Of a DNA stretch of 64,000 bases, positions 43,501 to 51,067 are shown piece after piece. Under the pieces are notes generated by a model that ran no database searches, was not told the DNA's origin, and was given only the letters and a program-made list of their open reading frames with translations. Numbering within the stretch: the first letter of the stretch is position 1; every line of letters starts with the position of its first letter. The translations under genes were made by a program, and so were the position numbers. The stretch lies in contig NZ_ALVU02000001.1 in the NCBI RefSeq assembly GCF_000332075.2, positions 682,001-746,000 on the forward strand, in the 5' to 3' direction. The DNA is from Synechocystis sp. PCC 7509. Its GTDB lineage: Bacteria > Cyanobacteriota > Cyanobacteriia > Cyanobacteriales > Chroococcidiopsidaceae.

Positions 43501-43687
43501 ATTTGTTTGTACTGGCACTTTAGAAGAAAAAATCAATGCCATGATTGAAAGCAAAAAAGAACTAGCCGAACAAATAGTAGGCGCAGGGGAACAATGGTTA
43601 ACGGAATTAGATACTAACGGATTGCGGGACTTATTGATTTTAGATCGAGATGCGGCGATTTCTGACATACGCCCTTTTTTGGTATAA
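40511..43687 (+). CDS. SNF2 family DEAD/DEAH-box helicase
   Basis: A 1058-residue Swi2/Snf2-type ATPase (HepA/RapA relatives). The first 500 residues include the SNF2-associated N-terminal region common in bacterial members. The motor starts at about 570 (LRPYQQRGFSWLVFLERWGL): Walker A ADDMGLGKTAQ, VVCPTSVLGNWEREVKKF, Walker B LVLDEAQNVKN, IALTGTPVENRLGELWSI, and in the second lobe ALIFTQFAEWGKLL, LSLKAGGVGLNLTRA and ENQATDRVFRIGQ. It probably remodels protein-DNA complexes or RNA polymerase; the exact role is unknown. The upstream leader is AT-rich. Confidence 0.93.
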   Translation: MAILHGSWLLQKQGSCLFVWGETWRSSVGLSESSTEIPNHPLAMTPEELIAWVSLQNPAVAKLFPRGVAKTPRKGTSIAKLDNNQLPSIQGIALPTHQDKTLLYPVHSAADVLDTNLLYPWQVEGFCFSPLEAMKLLTALPLGIEENSYLGGDLRFWAQVARWSWDVMSRAKFLPTLERLEDNTLTTRWRSLLDSYVDSGRLEQFAHNMPRSCLSYQQETNQVINLPLPPQTLIQDFLSNTIDAQVRTVVSSDLPTLPPLWKEWLQSLTRTSNTVKSEPGQLERLESSLNAWIAPMQYQLTAAQNRFRTCFELVPPTSDNNEWILAYSLQAVDEAEFLVKAAAIWQHPVESWVYQNREIENPQETFLRGLGLASRLYEPVAPSLESAYPESCTLTPLQAYDFIKSIAWRFEDNGLGVVLPPSLSSSGGWANRLGLKISNATPLQQQRLGLHSLLTLQWQLVIGGQTISKAEFDRLVALGSPLVEINGEWVELRSPDIKTAQNFFAARKNSLTLSLEDALRLSTGDTMAIEKLPVVSFEASGVLQELMTTLQDNNAIAVLPTPSKFKGELRPYQQRGFSWLVFLERWGLGACLADDMGLGKTAQLIAFLLHLQEQNALTQPTLVVCPTSVLGNWEREVKKFAPSLKVMIHHGDKRSKGEAFIKEVQKYEIVITSYALVYRDIKIFESVSWQGLVLDEAQNVKNSDSKQSQAVRQLKANFKIALTGTPVENRLGELWSILDFLNPGYLGAKQFFQRRFAMPIEKYGDAASLNTLRSLVQPFILRRLKSDRTIIQDLPEKQELTVFCGLSVDQASLYQQVVEDSLAQIESAEGVQRRGMILALLVKLKQICNHPAMIGEKAAKVNILPSDFDKKSGKLQRLQEMLEEVLAEGDRALIFTQFAEWGKLLKTHLEQQLNREVLFLYGSTTKTQREEMIDRFQHDPQAPPIFILSLKAGGVGLNLTRANHVFHFDRWWNPAVENQATDRVFRIGQKRNVLVHKFVCTGTLEEKINAMIESKKELAEQIVGAGEQWLTELDTNGLRDLLILDRDAAISDIRPFLV

Positions 43688-43703
43688 ATGGATAGTTTTT
43701 CTT

Positions 43704-43754
43704 GACACTAGACTTTTTCTCTTTGCTGGGAGATTTTCTAGTGTCTTTCTTTTT
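43704..43754 (+). terminator. intrinsic terminator after the SNF2 helicase gene
   Basis: GACACTAG (43704-43711) pairs with CTAGTGTC (43738-43745), followed by TTTCTTTTT, 16 bases after the stop. Confidence 0.85.
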
Positions 43755-44001
43755 GGTTGGCTTTGATTCTACTTTTGGTTCATTCAGCGTCCGTCTTACA
43801 GAATCGCTTCTTCGTCTCACCTACCCGCCAATACTCTGCCATAACCCGCCATTAACAGTGTCGTCTAATAGTCAACCTTTCAGCCATCAAGTGGCGGCAA
43901 ATGACAGCCTCGCTGATTTCACCCCTAGTAGCTATGTAGTCGGTTTAAGTTACCTTAAAAGATGAGCTTTAAAGTGACGTTGATATTGGCGATTTTGACT
44001 T
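43755..44001. other. non-coding leader of the cpcS-like gene
   Basis: A stretch of about 250 bp after the SNF2 terminator. An open frame at 43702-43965 runs through the terminator and shows no family-like features, so I do not call it. The cpcS promoter should lie here. No repeat was seen. Confidence 0.5.
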
Positions 44002-44559
44002 ATGGATATTACAGAGTTTTTTGAACTAAGCGCTGGTAAATGGTTCTCTCACCGTACTAGCCACCACTTAGCTTTTAAGCAAGCTGAAGACGGCAAATCA
44101 GATATAACAATTGAAATGTTGGCTAAAGACGATCCAGAAGTCATTAAGCTTTGTCAGCAATACGAAATCGATCCTGCCTTGGCTACCTGCGGCGCTAGAG
44201 TTAATTGGAATGGAACAATGGAATGGGACGAAGAAAAGCATACAGGTTCGACAGTATTAGTCACCATACCCGATACAGACGATCCTAGTCGCGGTAAATT
44301 GCTGCGAGAAATGGGTTATGCCGAAAAAGCGCCAGTAGCAGGTAGTTATGCTATGGGTAGCGATGACGCATTAACCTTAACTACTGAGTACGAAACCATG
44401 TATTCAGAAGAAAGATTATGGTTTGCAAGTCCCAATTTAAGAATGCGAGTTAGCGTATTAAAGCGCTTTGGTGGTTTCAGTATGGCTTCCTTTACTTCCG
44501 AAATTCGCACAGGTGGATTAAAACCAACTTCTGAAACGGTTACATCATCAGCAAGTTGA
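44002..44559 (+). CDS. cpcS: CpcS/CpeS-type phycobiliprotein chromophore lyase
   Basis: A 185-residue lipocalin-like lyase that attaches phycocyanobilin to the Cys-84-type site of phycobiliproteins. Family marks are [75 protein letters not shown] and [20 protein letters not shown]. Length matches. It could be CpcS-I (broad specificity) or a CpcU/CpeS relative; the subgroup is not resolved here. It is monocistronic, away from phycobilisome structural genes. Confidence 0.88.
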   Translation: MDITEFFELSAGKWFSHRTSHHLAFKQAEDGKSDITIEMLAKDDPEVIKLCQQYEIDPALATCGARVNWNGTMEWDEEKHTGSTVLVTIPDTDDPSRGKLLREMGYAEKAPVAGSYAMGSDDALTLTTEYETMYSEERLWFASPNLRMRVSVLKRFGGFSMASFTSEIRTGGLKPTSETVTSSAS

Positions 44560-44604
44560 TATCAATTTTTTAGGGCGTACTGAAAAGTGCGCCTTTTCTT
44601 ACCA

Positions 44605-44937
44605 CTATTTAGCAATTCCATCAAACCCGAACAGTTTAGCAAGTCCACCCAGCAAAGCTACCAATAATCCAATTGCTACGCTGCGATTAATAAATTCTTG
44701 TCCGTCTAGTCTTTTGTTTATTCCTTGGATATCTTTTGAAAGTCCTTCTATTTCACCCTTAAAGGTGGCTTCAACTCTCACTAAATTAGTCTTCACATCT
44801 GCAATATCAACAGTTACTTTATCGAGCTTGGTTTCAATTCGTTCAAATCGACTTTCTAGTTTTGTTTCTAGGGTTTCAAATCTATTGTCTAGTTTGTTAA
44901 GAAGTTCTTTTAGGTCATACTCTACTTTTTCCGTCAT
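44605..44937 (-). CDS. coiled-coil protein with C-terminal membrane anchor, unknown
   Basis: A 110-residue protein. Residues 5-80 are a heptad coiled coil (LLNKLDNRFETLETKLESRF, ERIETKLDKVTVDIADVKTN), followed by one hydrophobic segment (SVAIGLLVALLGGLAKLFGF). Small proteins with this plan are common in cyanobacteria, and some are linked to phage-holin or membrane-tethering functions, but no function can be assigned. It is convergent with cpcS. ATG start. Confidence 0.75.
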   Translation of the reverse strand: MTEKVEYDLKELLNKLDNRFETLETKLESRFERIETKLDKVTVDIADVKTNLVRVEATFKGEIEGLSKDIQGINKRLDGQEFINRSVAIGLLVALLGGLAKLFGFDGIAK

Positions 44938-45087
44938 GTGTTTTGCCTCATCCTATCCAAATTTCTACTTTTTTAGCTTTTGAGCCAAAAATGCGATCGC
45001 TCTCTAGCCAATTTAGTTTCATCACCTGGGTTATGACGGCGGCTAAATAATTCTACGTACTCCACCAATATCTGATTTCAAAGCTCT

Positions 45088-45585
45088 TTAGATGCGATCG
45101 CGCGAAATTGCTTTTAATTTACCGTAAAAATCGTTAGTATCGCCCTTGTACGGGCTAAACTGCTCGATGGGTTGGTTAGCCTGTGTAGGTTTGGTTTGAC
45201 GAGAATTTTGTGTTAATAGGATGTCTAATTTTTGAGCAAGTTGAGAATCTGCTTGTATTGGGCGATCTAGTTTTCGCCATCCATTGGCAAAATTACCACA
45301 CACTAGGCGCTCAAATTCGTGATTAAAACGAATTTGACTCTGTCCTTTACGCTGCCAAATTGCTAAAATTTGCTCTACCGAGTTTGCTTTATAACGCCCT
45401 TGGTACAGTGCTTCAATGACCGCTAAATAGATCCAGCGATCGGTATAATCTTTTAACCAGCGCTCCATTAGCACGTTTGCACTACAGCCACCAAAATCAA
45501 AACTGTAGTGAGTTAATAATTTTACTGCTAAGTCGATAGGCGTTCCCAAAGTTTCTGTCAACATCGCATTTGCGGCATCAAGCAA
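45088..45585 (-). CDS. conserved cyanobacterial hypothetical protein
   Basis: About 165 residues, soluble and largely helical: LTETLGTPIDLAVKLLTHYS, MERWLKDYTDRWIYLAVIEA, LYQGRYKANSVEQILAIWQR and FERLVCGNFANGW. The WI-LAVIEAL...RY...V-QIL-IW pattern suggests a DnaD-like or winged-helix fold, but this is weak. The frame opens with TTG at 45585. A stop (TAG) lies seven codons further upstream, and no ATG precedes the region, so the 5' end may be shortened; an alternative is the ATG of residue 8. It diverges from the Gld-type ABC operon. Confidence 0.65.
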   Translation of the reverse strand: MLDAANAMLTETLGTPIDLAVKLLTHYSFDFGGCSANVLMERWLKDYTDRWIYLAVIEALYQGRYKANSVEQILAIWQRKGQSQIRFNHEFERLVCGNFANGWRKLDRPIQADSQLAQKLDILLTQNSRQTKPTQANQPIEQFSPYKGDTNDFYGKLKAISRDRI

Positions 45586-45716
45586 ATATCGTTCGCCTAT
45601 AGCCTATCGTTAAATCACCTATATTAGGTACAACTAATACGATAATTTTAAACCTGCGTTAACTATATACTTAGGAGCATTATTAAATATTCCTTTTGGA
45701 GGTTGATTTAAACATT

Positions 45717-46745
45717 GTGATTGAAGTTGAACATTTAAGTAAAAACTACGGCTCTACCCCAGGCATCCAAGACATTAGTTTTAATGTAGAACCAGGGGAA
45801 ATTATGGGCTTTTTGGGACCCAATGGCGCTGGAAAAACTACAACTATGCGGATATTAGCGGGTTACTTACCAGCTACCGCCGGAACGGCGCGTATTGCTG
45901 GTTATGACGTGCATGAGAATTCATTATTAGTTAGACAGCGCATCGGCTACTTACCAGAAACGCCGCCACTATACCCAGAAATGACTGTAGAAGGGTTTTT
46001 GTACTTTGTAGCTAGGGTAAAAGGAGTAAGTGCCGGAAATCAGGCGGCGGCAGTAAAAAAAGCTATAGAGCGCTGCAACCTCCAGGAAAAAAGCAAAGTA
46101 TTAATTCGCAAGTTATCTAAAGGATTTCGGCAACGAGTAGGCATTGCTCAGGCAATAGTACACGATCCGCCAGTAATTATTTTAGATGAGCCGACGGTAG
46201 GATTAGATCCTCGGCAAATTATTGATGTGCGAAACTTAATTAAAAGCCTGGCAGGTAGTCATACAATTATTCTTTCTACTCACATCCTCCCTGAAGTTAG
46301 TATGACGTGCGATCGCGTGACAATTATTAATGGCGGTAAAGTAGTTGTTACCAATACCCCCGAAGGCTTAGAAGCAAGTTTAGCAGGCGGTGTAGAGTAC
46401 GAAGTTGAAATTGATGGCGAAGCAACAGAAGCTGTCCAGCAACTACAATTTTTGCTGAACGTGCGGCTAGTAGAAATTGCCCATTCAGGAAATAAGCAAA
46501 GCGATCGCCCAATATTAAAAGTATCCTCAGAACCAGGAACTGAACCCGGAAGCGATATTGTTCAAGTATTGGTAAATATGGGCATTAGTGTCTATGAAAT
46601 GCGCCGCACTCGTGCAAGTTTGGAAGATGTATTTTTAGTAACGACTGAAGAAAAATTAGCACCAGCAACTCTTGAAAAGGACAACTTAGAAGCTAGTGCG
46701 CCTACCCCGGAGAATGAACTAACTAACACCGCAGAGGAGATTTAG
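45717..46745 (+). CDS. ABC transporter ATP-binding protein (Gld-type)
   Basis: A 342-residue ATPase. Walker A FLGPNGAGKTTTMRILAG, Q-loop YLPETPPLYPEM, signature LSKGFRQRVGIAQA, Walker B VIILDEPTVGLDPRQ and the switch LSTHILPEVSM. The C-terminal 100 residues are an extension typical of GldA/NosF-like ATPases. GTG 45717 is preferred: the TTG at 45696 lies in the GGAGG ribosome-binding site itself. Its stop is directly followed by the permease ATG. Substrate unknown; the family includes gliding-motility and heterocyst/exopolysaccharide-related exporters. Confidence 0.9.
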   Translation: MIEVEHLSKNYGSTPGIQDISFNVEPGEIMGFLGPNGAGKTTTMRILAGYLPATAGTARIAGYDVHENSLLVRQRIGYLPETPPLYPEMTVEGFLYFVARVKGVSAGNQAAAVKKAIERCNLQEKSKVLIRKLSKGFRQRVGIAQAIVHDPPVIILDEPTVGLDPRQIIDVRNLIKSLAGSHTIILSTHILPEVSMTCDRVTIINGGKVVVTNTPEGLEASLAGGVEYEVEIDGEATEAVQQLQFLLNVRLVEIAHSGNKQSDRPILKVSSEPGTEPGSDIVQVLVNMGISVYEMRRTRASLEDVFLVTTEEKLAPATLEKDNLEASAPTPENELTNTAEEI

Positions 46746-47558
46746 ATGGGTATTGTTTTGGGCAATATTATTGCTATTTACCGCCGAGAATTGCAGAGTT
46801 ATTTTACATCGCCCTTAGCTTATGCGATCGCGGTGATTTTTTGGCTGCTATCAGGATACTTTTTTGTAGCAATTTTACTTGGAGATCAAGGTATTCTTGC
46901 GCAAGTCGCCGCCGCCGAAGCGCAAAGTCAGCAAACCGGTCAACAACTACCACCAATTGATGTAGCTTACGAATTTTTGCGATCGTTTTTGAGTGTGATG
47001 AGTTCATTGGCATTATTTATTTTGCCTATCCTATCAATGGGATTGTACGCCGAAGAACGCAAGCGCGGTACTTTAGAACTTCTCGCCACATCACCGATAA
47101 CTAATTGGGCGGTAGCAGTGGGTAAACTGCTGGGAGTAGTAACGTTTTTTACGGTGTTGATATTGCCATTATTTGCTTACGAAGCGATCGCCTTTAGTGC
47201 CGCCAATCCCCCCGTTCCCCCGGCTATACCCTTTTTGGGACATTTGGCATTAATTCTATTAGCGGCGGCGATATTGTCATTGGGAATGTTTATTTCTTCC
47301 CTAACGGACAGTACAATCTTGGCAGCAATTATGACTTTTGGCTTAATTATGTTTTTGTGGATTCTTGACGCAATTGCTAAAAGTATCGGTGGTTGGTTGG
47401 GTGCTACTTTAGGTCATCTTTCTTTACTCAAACATTACACCAATTTAGTCCAAGGCATTTTTGACACCAGCAGCTTAATTTTATTTGCAAGTTACATCGT
47501 TTTGGGTGTATTTCTCACCGCTCAATCGATTGATGCTTTGCGCTTCCAAAGATCGTAA
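46746..47558 (+). CDS. ABC transporter permease (GldF-like)
   Basis: A 270-residue membrane protein with six helices. It carries IYRRELQSYFTSPLAYAIAV, a 40-residue loop, LPILSMGLYAEERKRGTLEL (the conserved permease motif after helix 2) and LLATSPITNWAVAVGKLLG. The ATG abuts the ATPase stop and the next gene starts five bases after its own stop, so the genes form one transcript. It pairs with the ATPase at 45717. Confidence 0.9.
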   Translation: MGIVLGNIIAIYRRELQSYFTSPLAYAIAVIFWLLSGYFFVAILLGDQGILAQVAAAEAQSQQTGQQLPPIDVAYEFLRSFLSVMSSLALFILPILSMGLYAEERKRGTLELLATSPITNWAVAVGKLLGVVTFFTVLILPLFAYEAIAFSAANPPVPPAIPFLGHLALILLAAAILSLGMFISSLTDSTILAAIMTFGLIMFLWILDAIAKSIGGWLGATLGHLSLLKHYTNLVQGIFDTSSLILFASYIVLGVFLTAQSIDALRFQRS

Positions 47559-47563
47559 AACCT

Positions 47564-49138
47564 ATGAATATCTTAAAAAAATACCGCCAATATCTAGTTT
47601 GGGTAGCTCCGTTTCTGGCTTTGATGGGGATAACGGCGGGACTTGTCTCTAATAGTTGGGGCGTAATTCCATTGGGATTATTAATTGCAGCAATTATTAC
47701 TAGCAGTTTGTGGCTAATATTTTTATCCTCGCGAAGTAGCGGAGACAATAAAGGCGAAAGCGATCGCAAAAACAATTCCCCCTGGCAGATTTCGCGGTCT
47801 ACCAAATCGGGAACTAATGCTTTAGTTGCAACGTTATCTGTCTTCGTAATTTTGGGTCTAATCAATTTTCTGGCTGTTCGTTATCCCACAAGAGTAGATT
47901 TAACCGAAACTGGTTTATATACCCTTGCTCCCCAATCGCGCGAATTAGTCAAAAGCTTGCAACAACCTGTCAAAGTCTGGGTATTTGAACGAGATGGAAA
48001 GCCGGAAGAGCGAGCTTTATTAGAAAACTACCGCCAGCAAGGGAAAAACTTTAGCTACGAGTATGTAGATCCGCAAATCAAGCTAGGACTTGCACAAAAG
48101 TTCAACGTCCAAAGTCTCGGCGAAATCTATCTAGAAAAGGGAGAAAAAAGGCAGCTATTGTCAAAAGCAAACGAGCAGCCTTTAACAGAAATTCGCTTAA
48201 CAAACGCTTTGCAACAAATAACCACTAACTTTAGCGCTCAAGTTTATTTTGTACAAGGTCATGGCGAACAACCATTAACAGGCGAACAAAATAGTTTGTC
48301 TCAAGCTTTGAATGTACTAACAGAAAAAAGTTTTACTCCCCAAGCGCTTAATTTGGCACAAACGACTATTCCTCAAAATGCCACTGTAGTTGTATTAGCA
48401 GGTGCTAGACGGGGTTTGTTGCCATCAGAAGCAAAGGCTTTAAATGATTACCTCAATCGAGGTGGTAGTTTATTTTTAGCTATCGATCCGACGATTAATT
48501 TGGGAATTGATAGTTTGCTGAAAAATTGGGGCGTAACTTTAGATAACCGTTTAGCTGTAGATCCGGCGGGTGCAACGGTAGAACAGGGCCCGGCGGTCAT
48601 CTTAGTAAATACTTACGGGCAACATCCCATTACTAAAGATTTTGGCAATGGTTTATCATTTTATCGCGGTGCTAGACCAATTGAAACAACGATTGTTGAG
48701 GAAGTACAGGCAACTCCTTTGTTGCTAACAAGTAGTCAAAGCTGGGCAGAGAGCAATTTAAAAGACGAAAACTTAAATTTTGACCCAAAAAGCGATCGCC
48801 AAGGGCCTTTAACTCTGGGTGTTGCTCTAAGCCGTCAAGCTACAACTACCAGTAACAGCAAGCCTTCAGAATCGCGTTTAGTTATTATTGGCAATTCTGA
48901 CTTTATTACCAACAATCAATTTTCACAGCAGTTAAACGGAGATGTATTTACTAACTCTATTAGCTGGTTAAGTAAGCAGGACGGAGCAGCACAGCTTTCT
49001 GTGCGTCCCAAAGAAGCAAAAAATCGCCGTATTAATTTGCAAGCAGCGCAAGCGAGTATTTTAAGCTGGACTGCACTGGGTTTGATACCACTAATTGGTT
49101 TTGTTAGTGCAGTTATCCTCTGGTGGCTGCGTAGATAG
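47564..49138 (+). CDS. Gldg family ABC-associated protein
   Basis: A 524-residue protein. Two N-terminal helices (YLVWVAPFLALMGITAGLVS, VIPLGLLIAAIITSSLWLIF) are followed by a third near residue 90 (VATLSVFVILGLINFLAVRY), then a large periplasmic part with VDLTETGLYTLAPQSRELVK, VYFVQGHGEQPL, VVVLAGARRGLLPSEAKALN and GSLFLAIDPTINLGID. A C-terminal helix, WTALGLIPLIGFVSAVILWW, closes it. This is the GldG/IFT52-like plan that partners GldF-type permeases; the periplasmic domain may bind cargo. Confidence 0.88.
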   Translation: MNILKKYRQYLVWVAPFLALMGITAGLVSNSWGVIPLGLLIAAIITSSLWLIFLSSRSSGDNKGESDRKNNSPWQISRSTKSGTNALVATLSVFVILGLINFLAVRYPTRVDLTETGLYTLAPQSRELVKSLQQPVKVWVFERDGKPEERALLENYRQQGKNFSYEYVDPQIKLGLAQKFNVQSLGEIYLEKGEKRQLLSKANEQPLTEIRLTNALQQITTNFSAQVYFVQGHGEQPLTGEQNSLSQALNVLTEKSFTPQALNLAQTTIPQNATVVVLAGARRGLLPSEAKALNDYLNRGGSLFLAIDPTINLGIDSLLKNWGVTLDNRLAVDPAGATVEQGPAVILVNTYGQHPITKDFGNGLSFYRGARPIETTIVEEVQATPLLLTSSQSWAESNLKDENLNFDPKSDRQGPLTLGVALSRQATTTSNSKPSESRLVIIGNSDFITNNQFSQQLNGDVFTNSISWLSKQDGAAQLSVRPKEAKNRRINLQAAQASILSWTALGLIPLIGFVSAVILWWLRR

Positions 49139-49161
49139 TAATTCTTACTGATCCCTTACTT

Positions 49162-49743
49162 ATGAAGTTACCGAAAACAACTTTGATTTTGCTGTTGTTA
49201 GCACTAGGATTAGGCGGTTTTGTTTATTTCTATGAAATTAGAGGTGCAAGTCAAAGACAAGAAGCTATAGCCCAAAGTGAGGAAATTTTTGCTTTTACTG
49301 AAGCTGATGTCAAGGCTTTTGCAATTAAAAATCAATCCCAGACGCTAAAGTTTGAACAAATTGATTCAAGATGGCAAATGAAAGAGCCTGACGATACTCC
49401 AGCGAGTAACGCTTCGATTGCTTTCTTGTTAAATTTGCTGGAAACAGGAAAAAGTAATCGCACTTTCTCTGTACCTACTACCCAATTAGCTGATTATGGA
49501 CTAACTGAGCCATCTAGTGCGATCGCCATTACCTTAAAAAATGCCGAAACTCATCAATTAATTTTGGGCAAACCAGACTTTAACCGCACTTTTTTGTATG
49601 CTTTAGTCGATCCTCCGGCTAAGTCTAAGGGTAATGTCAACGTATTATTAGTTTCTCCAGACTTCGCCAACGCTGTAAATCGGCAACTATCAGAATGGCA
49701 AAGCCAAGATACTAAAAATCAACCCACAAACCCCTCGCCATGA
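49162..49743 (+). CDS. DUF4340 domain protein
   Basis: A 193-residue protein with one N-terminal anchor (TTLILLLLALGLGGFVYFYE) and a DUF4340 domain (FTEADVKAFAIKNQSQTLKF, IDSRWQMKEPDDTPASNASI, LADYGLTEPSSAIAITLK, LILGKPDFNRTFLYALVD). DUF4340 proteins regularly follow Gldg genes, and this one lies 23 bp after its partner. Its stop overlaps the purU ATG (ATGA at 49740-49743). The role in the complex is unknown. Confidence 0.87.
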   Translation: MKLPKTTLILLLLALGLGGFVYFYEIRGASQRQEAIAQSEEIFAFTEADVKAFAIKNQSQTLKFEQIDSRWQMKEPDDTPASNASIAFLLNLLETGKSNRTFSVPTTQLADYGLTEPSSAIAITLKNAETHQLILGKPDFNRTFLYALVDPPAKSKGNVNVLLVSPDFANAVNRQLSEWQSQDTKNQPTNPSP

Positions 49744-50369
49744 GTAGTCCTACGGCAACTCTCCTTGTTTCCTGCGCTGATAGACAAGGATTAGTTGCAA
49801 AAATTGCTAACTTTATTTACTCCAATGGTGGCAATATTATTCATGCCGATCAACATACAGACTTAGCGGCGGGATTATTCTTAACGCGTATAGAGTGGCA
49901 GTTAGAAGGGTTTAATTTGCCGTGCGAATATATTAAACCAGCTTTTAGTGCGATTCCTCAACCCCTAGATGCTAAGTAGGGATTACATTTTTCTGACAGT
50001 ATTGCTCGAATTGCTATTTGGGTGAGCAAGCAAAATCACTGTCTGTTTGATTTACTTTTGCGCCAACAAGCTCAAGAATTTATTGCCGAAATACCGCTAA
50101 TTATTAGCAATCACCCTAATTTGCAAGGAGTAGCCGAGCAATTTGGCATCGACTACCACCACATCCCCATTACCAAGGAAAATAAACAAGAGCAAGAACT
50201 ACAACAGCTAAAATTACTTAAAAAATACCAGATCGATTTAGTAGTTTTGGCTAAATATCTGCAAGTTGTGAGTGCAGACTTTATTACTAAATTTCCGCAG
50301 ATAGTTAATATTCATCACTCGTTTTTGCCTGCGTTTGTGGGCGCAAACCCCTACCATAAAGCTTACGAG
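49740..50369 (+). pseudogene. purU: formyltetrahydrofolate deformylase remnant
   Basis: The N-terminal ACT domain (TATLLVSCADRQGLVAKIAN, FIYSNGGNIIHADQHTD, LTRIEWQLEGF) runs to a TAG at 49977-49979 after PQPLDAK. The same frame goes on with LHFSDSIARIAIWVSKQNHC, EFIAEIPLIISNHPNLQGVA, QFGIDYHHIPITKENK and VNIHHSFLPAFVGANPYHKA. In relatives a Trp codon (TGG) stands where TAG is, so one base change explains the stop. Homology ends at KAYE (50369), where IS110 sequence begins, and the last 70 or so residues, including the C-terminal active-site part, are missing. PurU releases formate from 10-formyl-THF; this copy cannot. Confidence 0.85.
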
Positions 50370-50935
50370 TGGCAATGGAATCAACCGGAGTCTATTGGAT
50401 TGCGCTATTTCAGATTCTTGAAACTCGTGGCTTTGAGGTCAAATTGGTCAATGCTCATCATGTCAAAACTCTGCCAGGGCGCAAGAGTGATGTTTTAGAC
50501 TGTCAGTGGTTACAGCAACTGCACAGCTACGGTCTACTCTCGACCTCTTTTCGTCCTGATGACCAAATCTGTGTTCTCAGAAGCTATATACAGGCAGTAA
50601 GGTGAAAAACTCCCGAACTCGACGGGGTCGTCAATCGCGCTGCGAACGCTTTCCGTATGGCGGCGCTAGCCGCAGGTAAAACCCGCTCTGCCCTCGGTGG
50701 GTTTTATCGGCGGTTGCGAACTCGTCTGGGAACACCGAAAGCCATTACTGCCACCGCTCATAAACTAGCTCGCATTTTCTATCGTCTTTGGAGAAATGGT
50801 AGAACTTATGATGACCCAGGTTTCAACTACTACGAGCAACGCTACCAGGAACAAATTCTCAAACATCTTCAGAAAAAGGCTCAAACATTAGGATTTGAGC
50901 TTGTTGCTACACCCTCCACTCAAATTGTTTCTTAG
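50369..50935 (+). mobile_element. IS110 family transposase remnant with internal deletion
   Basis: From GTG 50369 the frame reads VAMESTGVYWIALFQILETR, then VKLVNAHHVKTLPGRKSDVL and DCQWLQQLHSYGLLS, the middle of the IS110 DEDD transposase. It stops at 50605 after LRSYIQAVR. A second piece in another frame (about 50612-50935) reads NRAANAFRMAALAAGKTRSA, FYRRLRTRLGTPKAITATAH and FYRLWRNGRTYDDPGFNYYE, the C-terminal transposase_20 part with its Ser region partly changed. The N-terminus and about half of the middle are missing. It is inactive. It abuts the truncated purU on the left. Confidence 0.87.
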
Positions 50936-51067
50936 GAGAGTGATAATATATTTGCATTCATTATTGGTAGGTGTAATAAGAAACTAAAAATTTTGCAGAA
51001 TATAAGCAGAATATAATAAGTTAATTATCCCCAGCCTAGCTCAAATACTTATACAGTCGCCAATTAT

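Noticed and set aside
43702-43965. Open frame after the SNF2 gene
   Set aside because: It begins inside an intrinsic terminator, and its sequence shows no recognisable domain or ribosome-binding site.
50936-51067. Possible cobalamin or SAM riboswitch in front of metH
   Set aside because: I could not make out the B12-box or the conserved SAM-riboswitch core in this short AT-rich leader.
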